Program-made: the position numbers and the translations under genes
The notes under the pieces: model-generated
Databases searched by the model: none
What the model saw: the letters and a program-made list of their open reading frames with translations, nothing else
What the model was told of the DNA's origin: nothing
Shown here: in pieces, positions 16,860-25,346 of the stretch
How positions within the stretch are numbered: position 1 is the stretch's first letter
Layout of the letters: every line of letters begins with the position of its first letter
DNA from: Streptomyces sp. AJS327
Lineage (GTDB): Bacteria > Actinomycetota > Actinomycetes > Streptomycetales > Streptomycetaceae
Assembly (NCBI RefSeq): GCF_013450295.1
Contig: NZ_SKBR01000001.1
Coordinates: forward strand, 686,001-750,000
Direction: 5' to 3'
DNA length: 64,000 nucleotides

Positions 16860-17024
16860 ATGACCCTCACCGCCGCAGCCCACGACACCCTCAACGCCCT
16901 CGCCTCCGGAGGCGGAGAGCACGGAGCCCACGAGAGCCTGAGCCCGCTGCTCGTCGGCGGTGGCGCGCTGGTCACGCTGCTTCTGCTGCTGTGGATCACC
17001 ACCCGGTTCAACCGCGACCGCTGA
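16860..17024 (+). CDS. Small single-pass membrane protein (54 residues)
   Basis: MTLTAAAHDTLNALASGGGE, a short polar stretch, then one transmembrane helix (about 29-47, LLVGGGALVTLLLLLWITT) and a charged end [12 protein letters not shown] lies 11 nt before the ATG. Many Streptomyces chromosomes have a similar tiny membrane protein just before nadD. Function unknown; it could be an accessory subunit or membrane anchor. Confidence 0.65.
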   Translation: MTLTAAAHDTLNALASGGGEHGAHESLSPLLVGGGALVTLLLLLWITTRFNRDR

Positions 17025-17222
17025 GGCCCCCGGCCGGAGTGCGTGGGGCGCGCCCGGGGTCCACCGGCGGTCACCAGGGGCGCTGAGGCGCGTCGGGTGT
17101 GCCGGGGCCCACCGGCACTCGTTGGTACTCCATCAGCGCTCGGCCGCGTCCCACGGGATTCCGAACCCTCGTTCGGCGGGACACGGGACCGGCGCCCGGA
17201 CATGAGGATAGGGTCGGCACGC

Positions 17223-17849
17223 ATGGGAGAGCGCAGAGTGCCCGGCGGCGGTAAGCGGCGGCTCGGGGTGATGGGCGGGACCTTCGACCCGATCCACCAC
17301 GGCCACCTGGTGGCCGCGAGTGAGGTCGCCGCGCGGTTCCACCTCGACGAGGTGGTGTTCGTGCCCGCTGGCCAGCCATGGCAGAAGAGCCACAAGACGG
17401 TCTCGCCGCCCGAGGACCGCTACCTCATGACGGTGATCGCCACGGCGTCCAACCCGCAGTTCTCGGTCAGCCGCATCGACATCGACCGGGGCGGCAAGAC
17501 GTACACCATAGACACGCTCCGTGAACTGCGGGACGAGAACCCGGAGACGGACCTCTTCTTCATCACCGGCGCCGACGCGCTCTCCCAGATCCTGGGCTGG
17601 CACAACGCGGAGGAGCTGTTCTCGCTCGCCCACTTCATCGGAGTGACCCGTCCCGGGCATCACCTCGCCGACCCGGGCCTGCCGGACGGCGGGGTCTCGC
17701 TGGTCGAGGTGCCCGCGCTGGCCATCTCCTCGACCGACTGCCGGGAGCGGGTGGCCCACGGCGACCCGGTCTGGTACCTCGTGCCGGACGGCGTCGTGCG
17801 GTACATCAACAAGCGGGCGCTGTACCGGGAAGGGGGCCCGCAGGCGTGA
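17223..17849 (+). CDS. nadD: Nicotinate-nucleotide adenylyltransferase
   Basis: Converts nicotinate mononucleotide and ATP to deamido-NAD. 208 residues with [11 protein letters not shown] (18-28) at the nucleotide-binding HxGH site and [11 protein letters not shown] as the ISSTxxR signature. [13 protein letters not shown] sequence ([12 protein letters not shown]) is also present. Three in-frame starts exist; the ATG at 17223 is preferred because TAGGGT (17209-17214) ends 8 nt upstream. The next gene starts inside its stop (GTGA), so the two are translationally coupled. Confidence 0.94.
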   Translation: MGERRVPGGGKRRLGVMGGTFDPIHHGHLVAASEVAARFHLDEVVFVPAGQPWQKSHKTVSPPEDRYLMTVIATASNPQFSVSRIDIDRGGKTYTIDTLRELRDENPETDLFFITGADALSQILGWHNAEELFSLAHFIGVTRPGHHLADPGLPDGGVSLVEVPALAISSTDCRERVAHGDPVWYLVPDGVVRYINKRALYREGGPQA

Positions 17850-19729
17850 ACGACCGCTACGGCCACGGCCCCTACGACCCGTCCGACCCGTACGGCCAGC
17901 ACGACCCGTACGGCCGGGGCGGGCAGCCGGAGATCCTCGGGTACGACGAGTACGGACAGCCCGTCTACCGGCAGGGGCCGGGCCCCGGCGCCCCCTATGA
18001 ACCGGCGTACGACCCGGCGTACGACCCCACCTACGACCCCACAGCCGCCTACCCGGCCCAGCCCGGCCAGCAGGGACCCCCCGGACACCCGGGGTACACC
18101 GGGAACCCCGGCTACCCGGAGCCACCCGGCTACCCGGACCAGCGCTCCGCCCACGATCCGCACGGCGGCTACGCCTATCCCGCCGCCCCCGCCGAGGGCT
18201 ACCCGGGCGACTACGGTCAGCCGGGGGGCTACGGCGGGGGCTACGGCGCCCCGGCGGCCTCGTCCGACCCCGGTGCCTACGACCCGTACGCGGTGCCCGG
18301 CCCGTCCCACGAGGCGGAGGCCGCCGGGAACCCGGGGTACGCCCGGACCCGGGAGCGGGAGTGGCTGCCCCAGCAGCCCGGACCGCCCGCGGCCGAGAGA
18401 CCGGGCGCGGAACCGGCGGGGGGCGAGGATCCGGAGGGCGCCGGGCGCGTGCCCTCCCAGCGCGCCCCGGACGGCGCCGGGTACCAGACGGAGCAGTTCT
18501 CCTTCGTCGAGGAGCCGACGGACGACTCCGAGGACGTCATCGACTGGCTGAAGTTCACCGAGAGCCGCACCGAGCGCCGGGAGGAGGCCAAGCGCAAGGG
18601 CCGCCACCGGGTCACGGCACTGGTGGTGCTGGTGGTGCTGGTGGTGGCGGGCGGCGCGGGCTACCTCTGGCAGGCGGGAAAGCTGCCCGGGATGGACGGT
18701 GGCGGCGGGGACGCCGCCACCGCGCGCGGACAGCAGCGCGACGTGATCGTCGTCCACCTGCGCGACACCGACGGCGGCGGCAGCTCCACCGCACTGCTGG
18801 TGGCCAACGAGGACGCCGGCGCGGGCACGACCCTGCTCCTCCCCAACGCGCTCGCTGTCTCCGCGGAGGAGGGGACGACGACCACGCTGGGCAAGTCCGT
18901 CGAGGACGAGGGCGCCGCCGCCACCCGGGACGGCCTGAGCACCCTGCTGGGCGCCGACATCAAGGGCACCTGGCGGCTGGACACCCCGTTCCTGGAGACC
19001 CTCGTCGAGCTGGTCGGCGGGATCTCGCTCGACACGGACGTCGCGGTCCCCGCCGAGAAGCGCGGCAAGCCGCCCCGGGTGAAGCAGGGCAAGGACCAGA
19101 ACCTGGACGGCCGGGCGGCCGTCGCCTACGCCACCCACCGCGTCCCAGGCGAGCACCACGGCAAGCAACTGCACCGCTTCGGGCGGGTGATGCAGGCCAC
19201 GCTGCGCAAGCTGTCCAGCGACGCGGACGGGGCGACCGAGCTGGTGAAGGCGCTCGGTCAGATCCCCGACCCGTCCCTGACCGAGCGGCAGCTCGGCGCC
19301 TCCCTCGCGAAGCTCGCGCAGCTGGCGAAGGACGGTGAGCACGCCACCCGGCTGGTGCCCGTCCGGCAGAACGGCACGCTCTCCAGCGCCACCAGCGGCG
19401 GTCTCGTCAAGGACGTGCTCGGCGGCACCGTCAAGAACTCCGATCCGGACGCCGTCCTGCGGGTCAGCCTGACCAACGCCAGCGGCACGCGGGGCGCCGG
19501 GGACACGGCCTCCGCCGACCTGGTGAACAGCGGCTACACCGTGGTCGACGGCGGCGCCGGGGGCGCCGCGCGGGCCCGCTCGCGGGTGAGTTACGCGGAC
19601 GCCGAGCACAAGGCGAAGGCCACGGAGGTCGCGAAGACGCTCGGACTGCCGGGCAGCGCGGTCCGCCAGGGCAAGGGCGCGGCCAACGCCGACGTCACGG
19701 TGGTGCTGGGCGGGGACTACCGGAGCTGA
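17846..19729 (+). CDS. LCP-type (LytR-CpsA-Psr) envelope protein, PdtA-like
   Basis: 627 residues. Residues 1-215 are Pro/Gly/Tyr-rich and disordered (repeats around YDP, GYP). One transmembrane helix lies at about 256-276. A divergent LCP domain (about 290-470) ends in [20 protein letters not shown] with LHRFGR. A LytR C-terminal domain occupies about 535-627. LCP proteins transfer glycopolymers to peptidoglycan. S. coelicolor PdtA (SCO2578, from memory) holds this position between nadD and rsfS and matters for sporulation. The usual PRD arginine/aspartate motif reads LLPNAL here, so activity is uncertain. The GTG overlaps the nadD stop. Confidence 0.78.
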   Translation: MNDRYGHGPYDPSDPYGQHDPYGRGGQPEILGYDEYGQPVYRQGPGPGAPYEPAYDPAYDPTYDPTAAYPAQPGQQGPPGHPGYTGNPGYPEPPGYPDQRSAHDPHGGYAYPAAPAEGYPGDYGQPGGYGGGYGAPAASSDPGAYDPYAVPGPSHEAEAAGNPGYARTREREWLPQQPGPPAAERPGAEPAGGEDPEGAGRVPSQRAPDGAGYQTEQFSFVEEPTDDSEDVIDWLKFTESRTERREEAKRKGRHRVTALVVLVVLVVAGGAGYLWQAGKLPGMDGGGGDAATARGQQRDVIVVHLRDTDGGGSSTALLVANEDAGAGTTLLLPNALAVSAEEGTTTTLGKSVEDEGAAATRDGLSTLLGADIKGTWRLDTPFLETLVELVGGISLDTDVAVPAEKRGKPPRVKQGKDQNLDGRAAVAYATHRVPGEHHGKQLHRFGRVMQATLRKLSSDADGATELVKALGQIPDPSLTERQLGASLAKLAQLAKDGEHATRLVPVRQNGTLSSATSGGLVKDVLGGTVKNSDPDAVLRVSLTNASGTRGAGDTASADLVNSGYTVVDGGAGGAARARSRVSYADAEHKAKATEVAKTLGLPGSAVRQGKGAANADVTVVLGGDYRS

Positions 19730-19869
19730 TCCACCGGCGCGGGCCCGTCGGCGATCCGGCGGGGCCGCGCGGCCCCGCCGGGCTCGGCCCCCGGTACCGG
19801 CGGGCGCCGTGAGATCCTGGGCGGGATGTGTCCATCCGGACCCCGGCCCTCGACCCGAAAGCATCTCCT

Positions 19870-20298
19870 GTGACCGCCACGGACCGTTCCATCGAGCTGA
19901 CCACCGCCGCCGCGCAGGCCGCGGCCGACAAGCTCGCGCACGACGTCGTCGCGTACGACGTGAGTGACGTGCTCGCCATCACCGACGCCTTCCTGCTGGC
20001 CTCGGCGCCCAACGACCGCCAGGTCAAGAGCATCGTCGACGCGATCGAGGAGAAGCTGCACAAGGAGCTGGGCGCGAAGCCGGCCCGCCGTGAGGGGGAG
20101 CGTGACGGCCGCTGGGTCCTGCTGGACTTCGTCGACATCGTCGTCCACGTCCAGCACAGTGAGGAGCGGGTCTTCTACGCCCTGGAGCGGCTGTGGAAGG
20201 ACTGCCCGCAGATCGAGCTGCCCGAGGACGCGAAGGCGACCCGGGGCAAGGGAGAGCAGGCCGCCCCCTCCGGCGAGCGCGACGGCGAGCTGAACTGA
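19870..20298 (+). CDS. rsfS: Ribosomal silencing factor RsfS (Iojap)
   Basis: 142 residues of the Iojap fold, which binds L14 on the 50S subunit and blocks subunit joining during starvation. Signature stretches are YDVSDVLAITDAFLLASAPN, RQVKSIVDAIEEKL and GRWVLLDFVDIVVHVQHSEE. The GTG at 19870 starts the family's usual N-terminus (VTATDRSIELTTAAAQAAAD); 14 further upstream codons are unconserved. It lies 140 nt after the LCP gene and 2 nt before the phosphatase, keeping the widespread nadD-rsfS linkage. Confidence 0.93.
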   Translation: MTATDRSIELTTAAAQAAADKLAHDVVAYDVSDVLAITDAFLLASAPNDRQVKSIVDAIEEKLHKELGAKPARREGERDGRWVLLDFVDIVVHVQHSEERVFYALERLWKDCPQIELPEDAKATRGKGEQAAPSGERDGELN

Positions 20299-20300
20299 TC

Positions 20301-20951
20301 GTGCACGTCGCGGAGCCCCGTAACCGCCGGATCGTGCTGTGGCGGCACGGTCAGACCGCGTGGAACCTGGAGCGCCGCTTCCAGGGCACCACCGATATCG
20401 AACTCACCGACGAGGGCGTGGCCCAGGCCCGCCGTGCCGCGCGGCTGCTGGCCGGGCTGCGGCCGGACGCCGTCATCTCCTCCGACCTGATGCGGACCCG
20501 GGCCACCGCCGCCGAACTGGCCGCTGTCACTGGTCTGCCGATCGTCCATGACGAGGCGCTGCGCGAGTCCTTCGCGGGGGAGTGGCAGGGCCTCACCCAC
20601 GACGAGATCATGGAGCGGTTCGGCGAGCAGTACGCCGCCTGGAAGCGCGGGGAACCGGTGCGCCGTGGTGGTGGCGAGCTGGAGTACGAGGTCGCGGACC
20701 GGGCGGCGCCGGTGGTGGAGCGGTCCGCCGACAAGCTGCCCGACGGCGGCACGCTGGTGGTCGTGAGCCACGGTGGCACGATCCGTACGACCATCGGGCG
20801 GCTGGTCGGTCTGCCGCCGCACACCTGGGAGGCGCTGGGCGGTCTCGCCAACTGCTCCTGGTCGGTGCTGGGTGAGAGCGTCCGGGGCTGGCGCCTGCTG
20901 GAGCACAACGCGGGCTCGCTGCCGGAGCCGGTCCTCGGCGACGACGACTGA
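20301..20951 (+). CDS. Histidine phosphatase family protein (GpgP-like)
   Basis: 216 residues of the phosphoglycerate-mutase-like superfamily. Catalytic histidines are His16 in WRHGQTAWN and His157 in VVSHGGTIRTT; ESFAGEWQGLTHDEI supplies the acid. The GTG starts 2 nt after the rsfS stop, so it is coupled. In mycobacteria the gene in this exact position (after nadD-rsfS) is the glucosyl-3-phosphoglycerate phosphatase GpgP, so that is a reasonable guess, though other phosphoesters are possible. It is not a true glycolytic mutase. Confidence 0.85.
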   Translation: MHVAEPRNRRIVLWRHGQTAWNLERRFQGTTDIELTDEGVAQARRAARLLAGLRPDAVISSDLMRTRATAAELAAVTGLPIVHDEALRESFAGEWQGLTHDEIMERFGEQYAAWKRGEPVRRGGGELEYEVADRAAPVVERSADKLPDGGTLVVVSHGGTIRTTIGRLVGLPPHTWEALGGLANCSWSVLGESVRGWRLLEHNAGSLPEPVLGDDD

Positions 20952-21021
20952 CCGGCGACGTCGCGCCGCCGGGGCGGGTGCGCTGCCCCGGTACGGATTT
21001 CGTTTTCGCTTCCGCCGCCTG

Positions 21022-21027
21022 TAAGCT
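21022..21027 (+). promoter_or_regulatory. -10 box of first tRNA-Ala
   Basis: TAAGCT lies 35 nt before the tRNA. The second tRNA-Ala has the same hexamer at a similar distance (23783-23788), which supports both. The -35 regions are poor matches. Confidence 0.55.
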
Positions 21028-21062
21028 GCTCCTCGTTCGCGGCGCTCCGGCGCCCGGAGCGC

Positions 21063-21135
<73 letters not shown>

Positions 21136-21141
21136 CAGCAC

Positions 21142-21192
21142 GCCTCGTTCGTTCCCTGTCATCGAGATGGCGGAGAACGAACGGGGCTTTTT
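21142..21192 (+). terminator. tRNA-Ala copy 1 terminator
   Basis: Arms GCCTCGTTCGTTC (21142-21154) and GAACGAACGGGGC (21175-21187) pair with one T-G and are followed by TTTTT. The 470 nt after it (to 21666) show no gene; the only promoter-like hint is CAGAAT near 21613. Confidence 0.85.
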
Positions 21193-21666
21193 CGCGTGCC
21201 TCTCCGTACGCTCCCCGGTGCGAGCGCCGGGTGGTGGTGCGCGGTTGTGCTCCGCCGGTCGGCGCGGGACAGCCGGTCATCCGGACTGGTCCCGGCGAGC
21301 GCCGCCGGTGGCGGGACGGTCATCACCGTCGGACGTTCCCCGGGAACTCCGGGGCGGCTCTCCGGAGCTGCGGGGTGACCTCCGGCGACTCGGCGCTGAG
21401 CAGCGCGTTGTGTGTGCCCACCGCCCACCCCGGCGCTCCGGCCCGGCGTGGTGAACGCGCCCGCCACGGTGGGCGGTTGGCGGGGAACCGGCCGCGGCCC
21501 CCTGTCGCGCGGGCGGTTGCCGGGCGGTGCGCGGAGGCCCCCGCACCGGGGCACGAGTGGTTCCCGTCGCGCTCCGGGGCGCCTCCGGGACTGCTGGTAT
21601 GGGGGAGAACGTGGCAGAATCGTGACGGCTGGCGAGGGCGACGCTCCGAGGGGAGGGACGGGTGCG

Positions 21667-21849
21667 ATGTCGGCGATGGTCCTCGCTGAGGAAGGCCGCC
21701 TGTGCTCCGAGGGCCCGCCCGGATGCTTCCCGCCCCTTCAGGACGCCCTTCAGTGCCCATCCTGCGGATCATCGAATGTCGCCCAGATGCTCGGCGACAA
21801 TGGAGGAGTTTCCTACGTGTGCACGGCTTGCGGCCATAGCTGGAGCTGA
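21667..21849 (+). CDS. Small zinc-ribbon protein (60 residues)
   Basis: Four cysteines in two CxxC knuckles (30/33 and 52/55: LQCPSCGSSNV and YVCTACGHSW) spaced 18 residues apart, a classic zinc-ribbon layout. A GGGAGG lies about 10 nt before the ATG; an ATG at 21676 is an alternative start. It ends 5 nt before the next gene, also cysteine-rich, so they form a pair. Function unknown; zinc ribbons this small often bind nucleic acid or are protein partners. Confidence 0.65.
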   Translation: MSAMVLAEEGRLCSEGPPGCFPPLQDALQCPSCGSSNVAQMLGDNGGVSYVCTACGHSWS

Positions 21850-21854
21850 CTGAG

Positions 21855-22088
21855 ATGGGTGCACACAGCAGGAAGTGTGACTGGTGCGGCAGCGGCACCC
21901 CCATCGTCCGTGACATGGAGCCGGTGAACACCGCCTACCAGTACTGGTGCGAGGACTGCGCCCGGGCGCTGATCATAAAAGGCGATCCCATCGAGACCTA
22001 CCGTGAGTTGGACGGTGAGCCGATCTACGGCCGCCTGCTCGACGACCACTGCACGCTGAAGCGCTTCTACTCCTTCGCCACCGCCTGA
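21855..22088 (+). CDS. Small CxxC-CxxC protein (77 residues)
   Basis: MGAHSRKCDWCGSGTPIVRD with Cys8/Cys11, then YWCEDCARALI with Cys32/Cys35: a treble-clef-like or rubredoxin-like metal knuckle followed by an alpha/beta tail (RELDGEPIYGRLLDDHCTLK). It starts 5 nt after the zinc-ribbon stop and is probably translated by re-initiation. Its last 22 nt overlap the convergent GT87 gene. Function unknown. Confidence 0.7.
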   Translation: MGAHSRKCDWCGSGTPIVRDMEPVNTAYQYWCEDCARALIIKGDPIETYRELDGEPIYGRLLDDHCTLKRFYSFATA

Positions 22089-23578
22089 GGCGGCCCGTCC
22101 GCGCGGGGCCCCGCGCCCCGGCGCGGTTCCCGGTGCTTCGACGCGGGGCTCCGCGCCGCCCGTAGCGCCACCGACCCCGTCAGCGTCAGGAAGCAGACGG
22201 CGGCCGCGGCGTAGCCCGCCGAGAGCGCCATCTCGCCCGCGCCCTGGTGGAGTTCGGCCCGCTCCCCGGGCTGGCCGTGCGGCACCCACCACAGCGCGTA
22301 CGAGCAGAACAGCGCCCAGGTGACCGCCGTCCCCGCCCACCAGCGGCCGCTGGCGCGGCGCCGTGCCTCGGCGGCCAGCAGCAGCCCGGCGGGCACACAC
22401 CACACCCAGTGGTGTGACCAGGAGATCGGGCTGATCAGCAGGGCCGTCGCGGCGCAGCCGAGCGTGGACCAGGCGGAGGCGAACGGCAGCCGTTCCGGTT
22501 CCGCGACCGCCGCCAGCACCGTGACGCTTATGCCGGCCAGCGCGCAGAGCCCGGCCACCGCGAGCCACGGTGTCCCGGGCTGCGGAAGATGGAGGAGGCG
22601 CGTCAGCACACCGCTCAGCGCCTGGTTGTCGGTGATCACCGGGTGGCCCACGCGGCCGGAGTCGAAGAGCAGTCGTGTCCAGAAGTGCCAGGAGTCACGC
22701 GGCAGCAGCGCCGCGCCGAGCAGCACGGTGGCGACGAGGGTGGCCGTCGCCACCGCTGCGGCGCGCAGCGCGGGGTCGGGCGGGCGCCGGTGGCCCGCAC
22801 GCCGTCGCCGGGCGGTCCGTACCGCGCCGCTGACCGCCAGCAGCAGGATGAACAGCGCGGGGGTCAGCTTGACGCCAGCGGCCAGCCCGGTACCGGCCCC
22901 GGCCCAGGGGTGACCGGCGCGACGCGTCATGTCCCAGAGCACCAGGACGGTCAGCAGCAGGTTGACCTGCCCGTAGCGGAGGGTTGTCCAGACGGGTTCA
23001 CACCAGACGGCGGCCCCGGCCAGGGCCAGCGTGAGCGCGATCCGGGCGGCCGGGTCGGCGGGGAGGAACGGGGCGGACGGGTCTGGGGAAGCTGGCGGGC
23101 CCGAGGGTGCCGCTCCCGCTGACGGCCCGAAGGGGTCGGCCGGGGTCCGCTGGCCGGGGGAGTGGGGCGCGTGGGAGCGGCGCGGGAGGTGGAGCAGCCG
23201 CAGCGAGAGGTGGACGAGGACGACGAGGAGCAGCAGGTTCAGGACGGTCGCACAGGTCCGGGCCGCCGCCTCGTCGACCAGCGTCAGCGGGGCGAACAGG
23301 AGCGCCGCGCACGGCGGGTAGGTCATCGCCAGGTCGGCCGGGGTGAAGCGCAGTGCGTAGAGGTCCGCCCCTGCCCGGGCCGCCGCGGCACCGGCCCGGT
23401 AGACGCTGAGGTCGATCATCGACACCCGCGCCGCGTGCTGGGCGGCCCAGCAGGCGGCGAAGGACAGCAGGCAGAACGCGAGGGCGAGCGGCCACCGGCG
23501 GACCCGCCCGTCCAGGGGCGAGCGCGCGGCGAACCAGGGAGCCCGTGGGGGTGGGGTCGGCTGCGGGGGTGCGCTCAC
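22067..23578 (-). CDS. Glycosyltransferase family 87 (DUF2029) membrane protein
   Basis: 503 residues, predicted polytopic (10 or more hydrophobic segments starting WPLALAFCLLSFAACWAA). The early loop IDLSVYRAGAAAARAGADLY contains the Asp-Tyr-Arg arrangement typical of polyprenyl-phosphate-sugar-using GT-C enzymes. NLLLTVLVLWDM and LTPALFILLLAV are family-like helices. A Pro/Ser/Gly-rich cytoplasmic loop of about 45 residues lies near 155-195. GTG at 23578 with GGAG 8 nt upstream. It probably adds mannose or another sugar to an envelope lipid or protein; acceptor unknown. The 3' end overlaps the opposite-strand gene by 22 nt. Confidence 0.8.
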   Translation of the reverse strand: MSAPPQPTPPPRAPWFAARSPLDGRVRRWPLALAFCLLSFAACWAAQHAARVSMIDLSVYRAGAAAARAGADLYALRFTPADLAMTYPPCAALLFAPLTLVDEAAARTCATVLNLLLLVVLVHLSLRLLHLPRRSHAPHSPGQRTPADPFGPSAGAAPSGPPASPDPSAPFLPADPAARIALTLALAGAAVWCEPVWTTLRYGQVNLLLTVLVLWDMTRRAGHPWAGAGTGLAAGVKLTPALFILLLAVSGAVRTARRRRAGHRRPPDPALRAAAVATATLVATVLLGAALLPRDSWHFWTRLLFDSGRVGHPVITDNQALSGVLTRLLHLPQPGTPWLAVAGLCALAGISVTVLAAVAEPERLPFASAWSTLGCAATALLISPISWSHHWVWCVPAGLLLAAEARRRASGRWWAGTAVTWALFCSYALWWVPHGQPGERAELHQGAGEMALSAGYAAAAVCFLTLTGSVALRAARSPASKHREPRRGAGPRADGPPQAVAKE

Positions 23579-23782
23579 GAGGGCGGCTCCAGGTCACGGC
23601 GGATGGCCGGGCTCCCGAACCGGTTGACCGCGTGTGGCGCGGTCGCTCGGCTCCCGTACGCGCGGCGCTACCCGGTCAACCGTCCGTGTGCCGCGCGGGA
23701 GATGTCGTGGTCCGTGGTTTCGCCCGGAAGGGGAGGTCGCCGGTGGCCGGAAGCGATTTGGCGGAAGGGGGGATGAGCTGTG

Positions 23783-23788
23783 TAAGCT
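23783..23788 (+). promoter_or_regulatory. -10 box of second tRNA-Ala
   Basis: TAAGCT 33 nt before the tRNA, the same hexamer as copy 1; TTGGCG (23758-23763) lies 19 nt further upstream. Confidence 0.55.
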
Positions 23789-23821
23789 TGGCGAGGCCGC
23801 TGCGGGATGGCGGTCGGTTCC

Positions 23822-23894
<73 letters not shown>

Positions 23895-23913
23895 CACAGG
23901 TTGAGACGTTCGG

Positions 23914-23941
23914 AAGTGCCCCGTCATACGGCGGGGCACTT
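23914..23941 (+). terminator. tRNA-Ala copy 2 terminator
   Basis: Arms AAGTGCCCCG (23914-23923) and CGGGGCACTT (23932-23941) are perfect around an 8-nt loop, ending in a short T run. It lies 19 nt after the tRNA. Confidence 0.8.
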
Positions 23942-24070
23942 TCGCGTGTGTGGGCCCGGTTGAGCCCGGTTTCGTGGGGTCGTCTCCGTGGGCCGTTCGC
24001 GGGGGCTGGCGGTGCCCCGTCCCGGGCGGGGCCCGTCCCGCGATCTGGCGAACTCCCGCGCCCCGCCCGC

Positions 24071-24994
24071 TCAGCCGTCCGGTGGCCCGGGATCCGTCGT
24101 GTTCGCGAGGCCGCGAACGGCGTGGGTGACGGCGGCGAGCGCCAGCATCCGGACCGTGTCGACGGGCGCGGAGACGTGGCCGGTGGCGGCGGCGACGAAG
24201 CCGTCCCCGTCGAACCGGGTGTGCGGAGGGGTCAGGGCGCGGGAGAGCCCGTCGTGAGCGCCCTGCGCCACGATCCGGCAGCCGGTCTTGTCGAGCCGGG
24301 CGTTGGTGACGACGACGCCGATGGTCGTGTGGGCGCGGTCCGGGGTGAGCGCGAAGGGGGCCTCCAGGGCGCGCACCGCGTCGAAGGTGATGTCGCCGCG
24401 TCCGTCGTCGATGTCCCCGAAGGCGTTGACGGCGCAGAGGGCGCCCACGGTCAGGTCCCCGAGCCGGTGCTCGGCGTACCCGAGGCCGCCACGGCGACGG
24501 CCCCCGGGCCCCCGCCACTGGCTGACGTACGCGCCGGTGCCGGCGCCGACGGCTCCGGTGAGCTGTTGCTCGCCCCGGGTGGCCTGGGCGGCGAGGTATC
24601 CGGCCTCGCTGGTCGGGCGGATGGTGGAGTCCCCGGCGGCGAGGTCGAAGAGCGCCATGGCCGGGACGATCGGCACGACGCCCGCCGGGGTGGCGACGCC
24701 GCGTCCGCGTTCCTCGTAGTACCGCAGGACGCCGTCGGCGGCGGCCAGTCCGTAGGCGGAGCCGCCGGTGAGCAGGACCGCGTCGACCCGGGTGACGGTC
24801 TTGTCCGGGGCCAGCAGGTCCAGTTCGCGTGAGGCGGGCGCCCCGCCGCGCACCTCGCACGAGGCGACGGTGTCCTCGGGGAACTCGACGACCGTGCAGC
24901 CGGTCTGGGCCTCCTGGTGCGTCCAGTGGCCGAGGCGCACGCCCTCGACGCCGAAGGAGCGGTGGTGGCCGTCCGTGCTGGAGGGGTCCGTCAC
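24071..24994 (-). CDS. P1 family peptidase (DmpA/NylC-like, self-processing)
   Basis: 307 residues. SFGVEGVRLGHWTHQEAQTG and GGSAYGLAAADGVLRYYEER are the family N-terminal signatures. VGALCAVNAFGDI and HTTIGVVVTNARL (about 220-232) are the second-half signatures. In NylC the chain is cut before a Thr in an N-T-T-I-G-V-V context to create the nucleophile; here His replaces the Asn while the Thr is kept. It likely hydrolyses N-terminal or beta-amino acyl amides; substrate unknown. GTG at 24994 is coupled to a 15-codon upstream frame. An upstream in-frame ATG at 25045 abuts the ribosome-binding site and is less likely. Confidence 0.85.
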   Translation of the reverse strand: MTDPSSTDGHHRSFGVEGVRLGHWTHQEAQTGCTVVEFPEDTVASCEVRGGAPASRELDLLAPDKTVTRVDAVLLTGGSAYGLAAADGVLRYYEERGRGVATPAGVVPIVPAMALFDLAAGDSTIRPTSEAGYLAAQATRGEQQLTGAVGAGTGAYVSQWRGPGGRRRGGLGYAEHRLGDLTVGALCAVNAFGDIDDGRGDITFDAVRALEAPFALTPDRAHTTIGVVVTNARLDKTGCRIVAQGAHDGLSRALTPPHTRFDGDGFVAAATGHVSAPVDTVRMLALAAVTHAVRGLANTTDPGPPDG

Positions 24995-25038
24995 GGTGTG
25001 GGCTCCGGCGTCGGGGCGTCTCGGTCGGCCTCGGGCAT
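24991..25038 (-). CDS. 15-codon upstream ORF overlapping the P1 peptidase start
   Basis: ATG at 25038 with an ideal GAGGAG ribosome-binding site (25046-25051) 7 nt upstream encodes MPEADRDAPTPEPTP. Its TGA (24991-24993) overlaps the peptidase GTG (24992-24994). Either it is a real coupling leader or the peptidase starts at the in-frame ATG at 25045, which has zero spacing to the same site. Confidence 0.45.
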   Translation of the reverse strand: MPEADRDAPTPEPTP

Positions 25039-25224
25039 GTGGCATCTCCTCTGTCGTGACGCTGCCGGTGGCCTGCCGCGCCCCGGGCTGGCCAGGCTTC
25101 CGGCGCGGGAGCCGCCGGTCAAGGGCGCGTGGCGGGACGGCGGGGCGCGTCCGCTCGGCGCGCGGTGGCTGGCGTGGGGCGTCTCGGGTTCCGGGCGGGC
25201 CCCGGGTGGCGTACGGCCTTGCGG

Positions 25225-25230
25225 TACCCT
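25225..25230 (+). promoter_or_regulatory. -10 box of leuS leader
   Basis: TACCCT ends 6 nt before the leader-peptide ATG, so the leader transcript would begin at or near the ATG. There is no clear -35. Confidence 0.5.
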
Positions 25231-25236
25231 GAGCCC

Positions 25237-25275
25237 ATGCGTGCCCGACGCCTTCTGCTGAGCTGGCCGCGCTGA
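25237..25275 (+). CDS. leuL: leuS leader peptide with three consecutive Leu codons
   Basis: 12-residue peptide [12 protein letters not shown] with CTT-CTG-CTG in a row, translated from a probably leaderless start. Its last codons (GGCCGCGC, 25265-25272) are complementary to GCGCGGCC (25308-25315), directly in front of the terminator. Slow translation at the Leu codons would therefore change which RNA stems can form. Leucine attenuators before leuS have been predicted in some Streptomyces. Confidence 0.75.
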   Translation: MRARRLLLSWPR

Positions 25276-25279
25276 ACAG

Positions 25280-25304
25280 TTCCGGTTCCCGTGGTGGACC
25301 GGAA
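25280..25304 (+). promoter_or_regulatory. leuS attenuator, upstream stem
   Basis: TTCCGGT (25280-25286) and ACCGGAA (25298-25304) form a 7-bp stem with an 11-nt loop between the leader peptide and the terminator. Confidence 0.6.
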
Positions 25305-25316
25305 ACGGCGCGGCCC

Positions 25317-25346
25317 CCCCTCCTGTGCGAGGGGTTCTTTTGTTTT
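25317..25346 (+). terminator. leuS attenuator terminator
   Basis: CCCCTC (25317-25322) and GAGGGG (25329-25334) around CTGTGC, followed by TTCTTTTGTTTT: a textbook intrinsic terminator, unusual in this GC-rich window for its T tract. It ends 50 nt before leuS, so its job must be premature termination. Confidence 0.85.

Noticed and set aside
20301..20951. Phosphoglycerate mutase assignment
   Set aside because: The protein is a short histidine phosphatase next to rsfS, better matched to GpgP-type phosphatases than to glycolytic mutase.
21193..21666. Possible gene or small RNA between the first tRNA-Ala and the zinc-ribbon gene
   Set aside because: No frame has convincing composition, and there is no promoter-terminator pair after the tRNA terminator.
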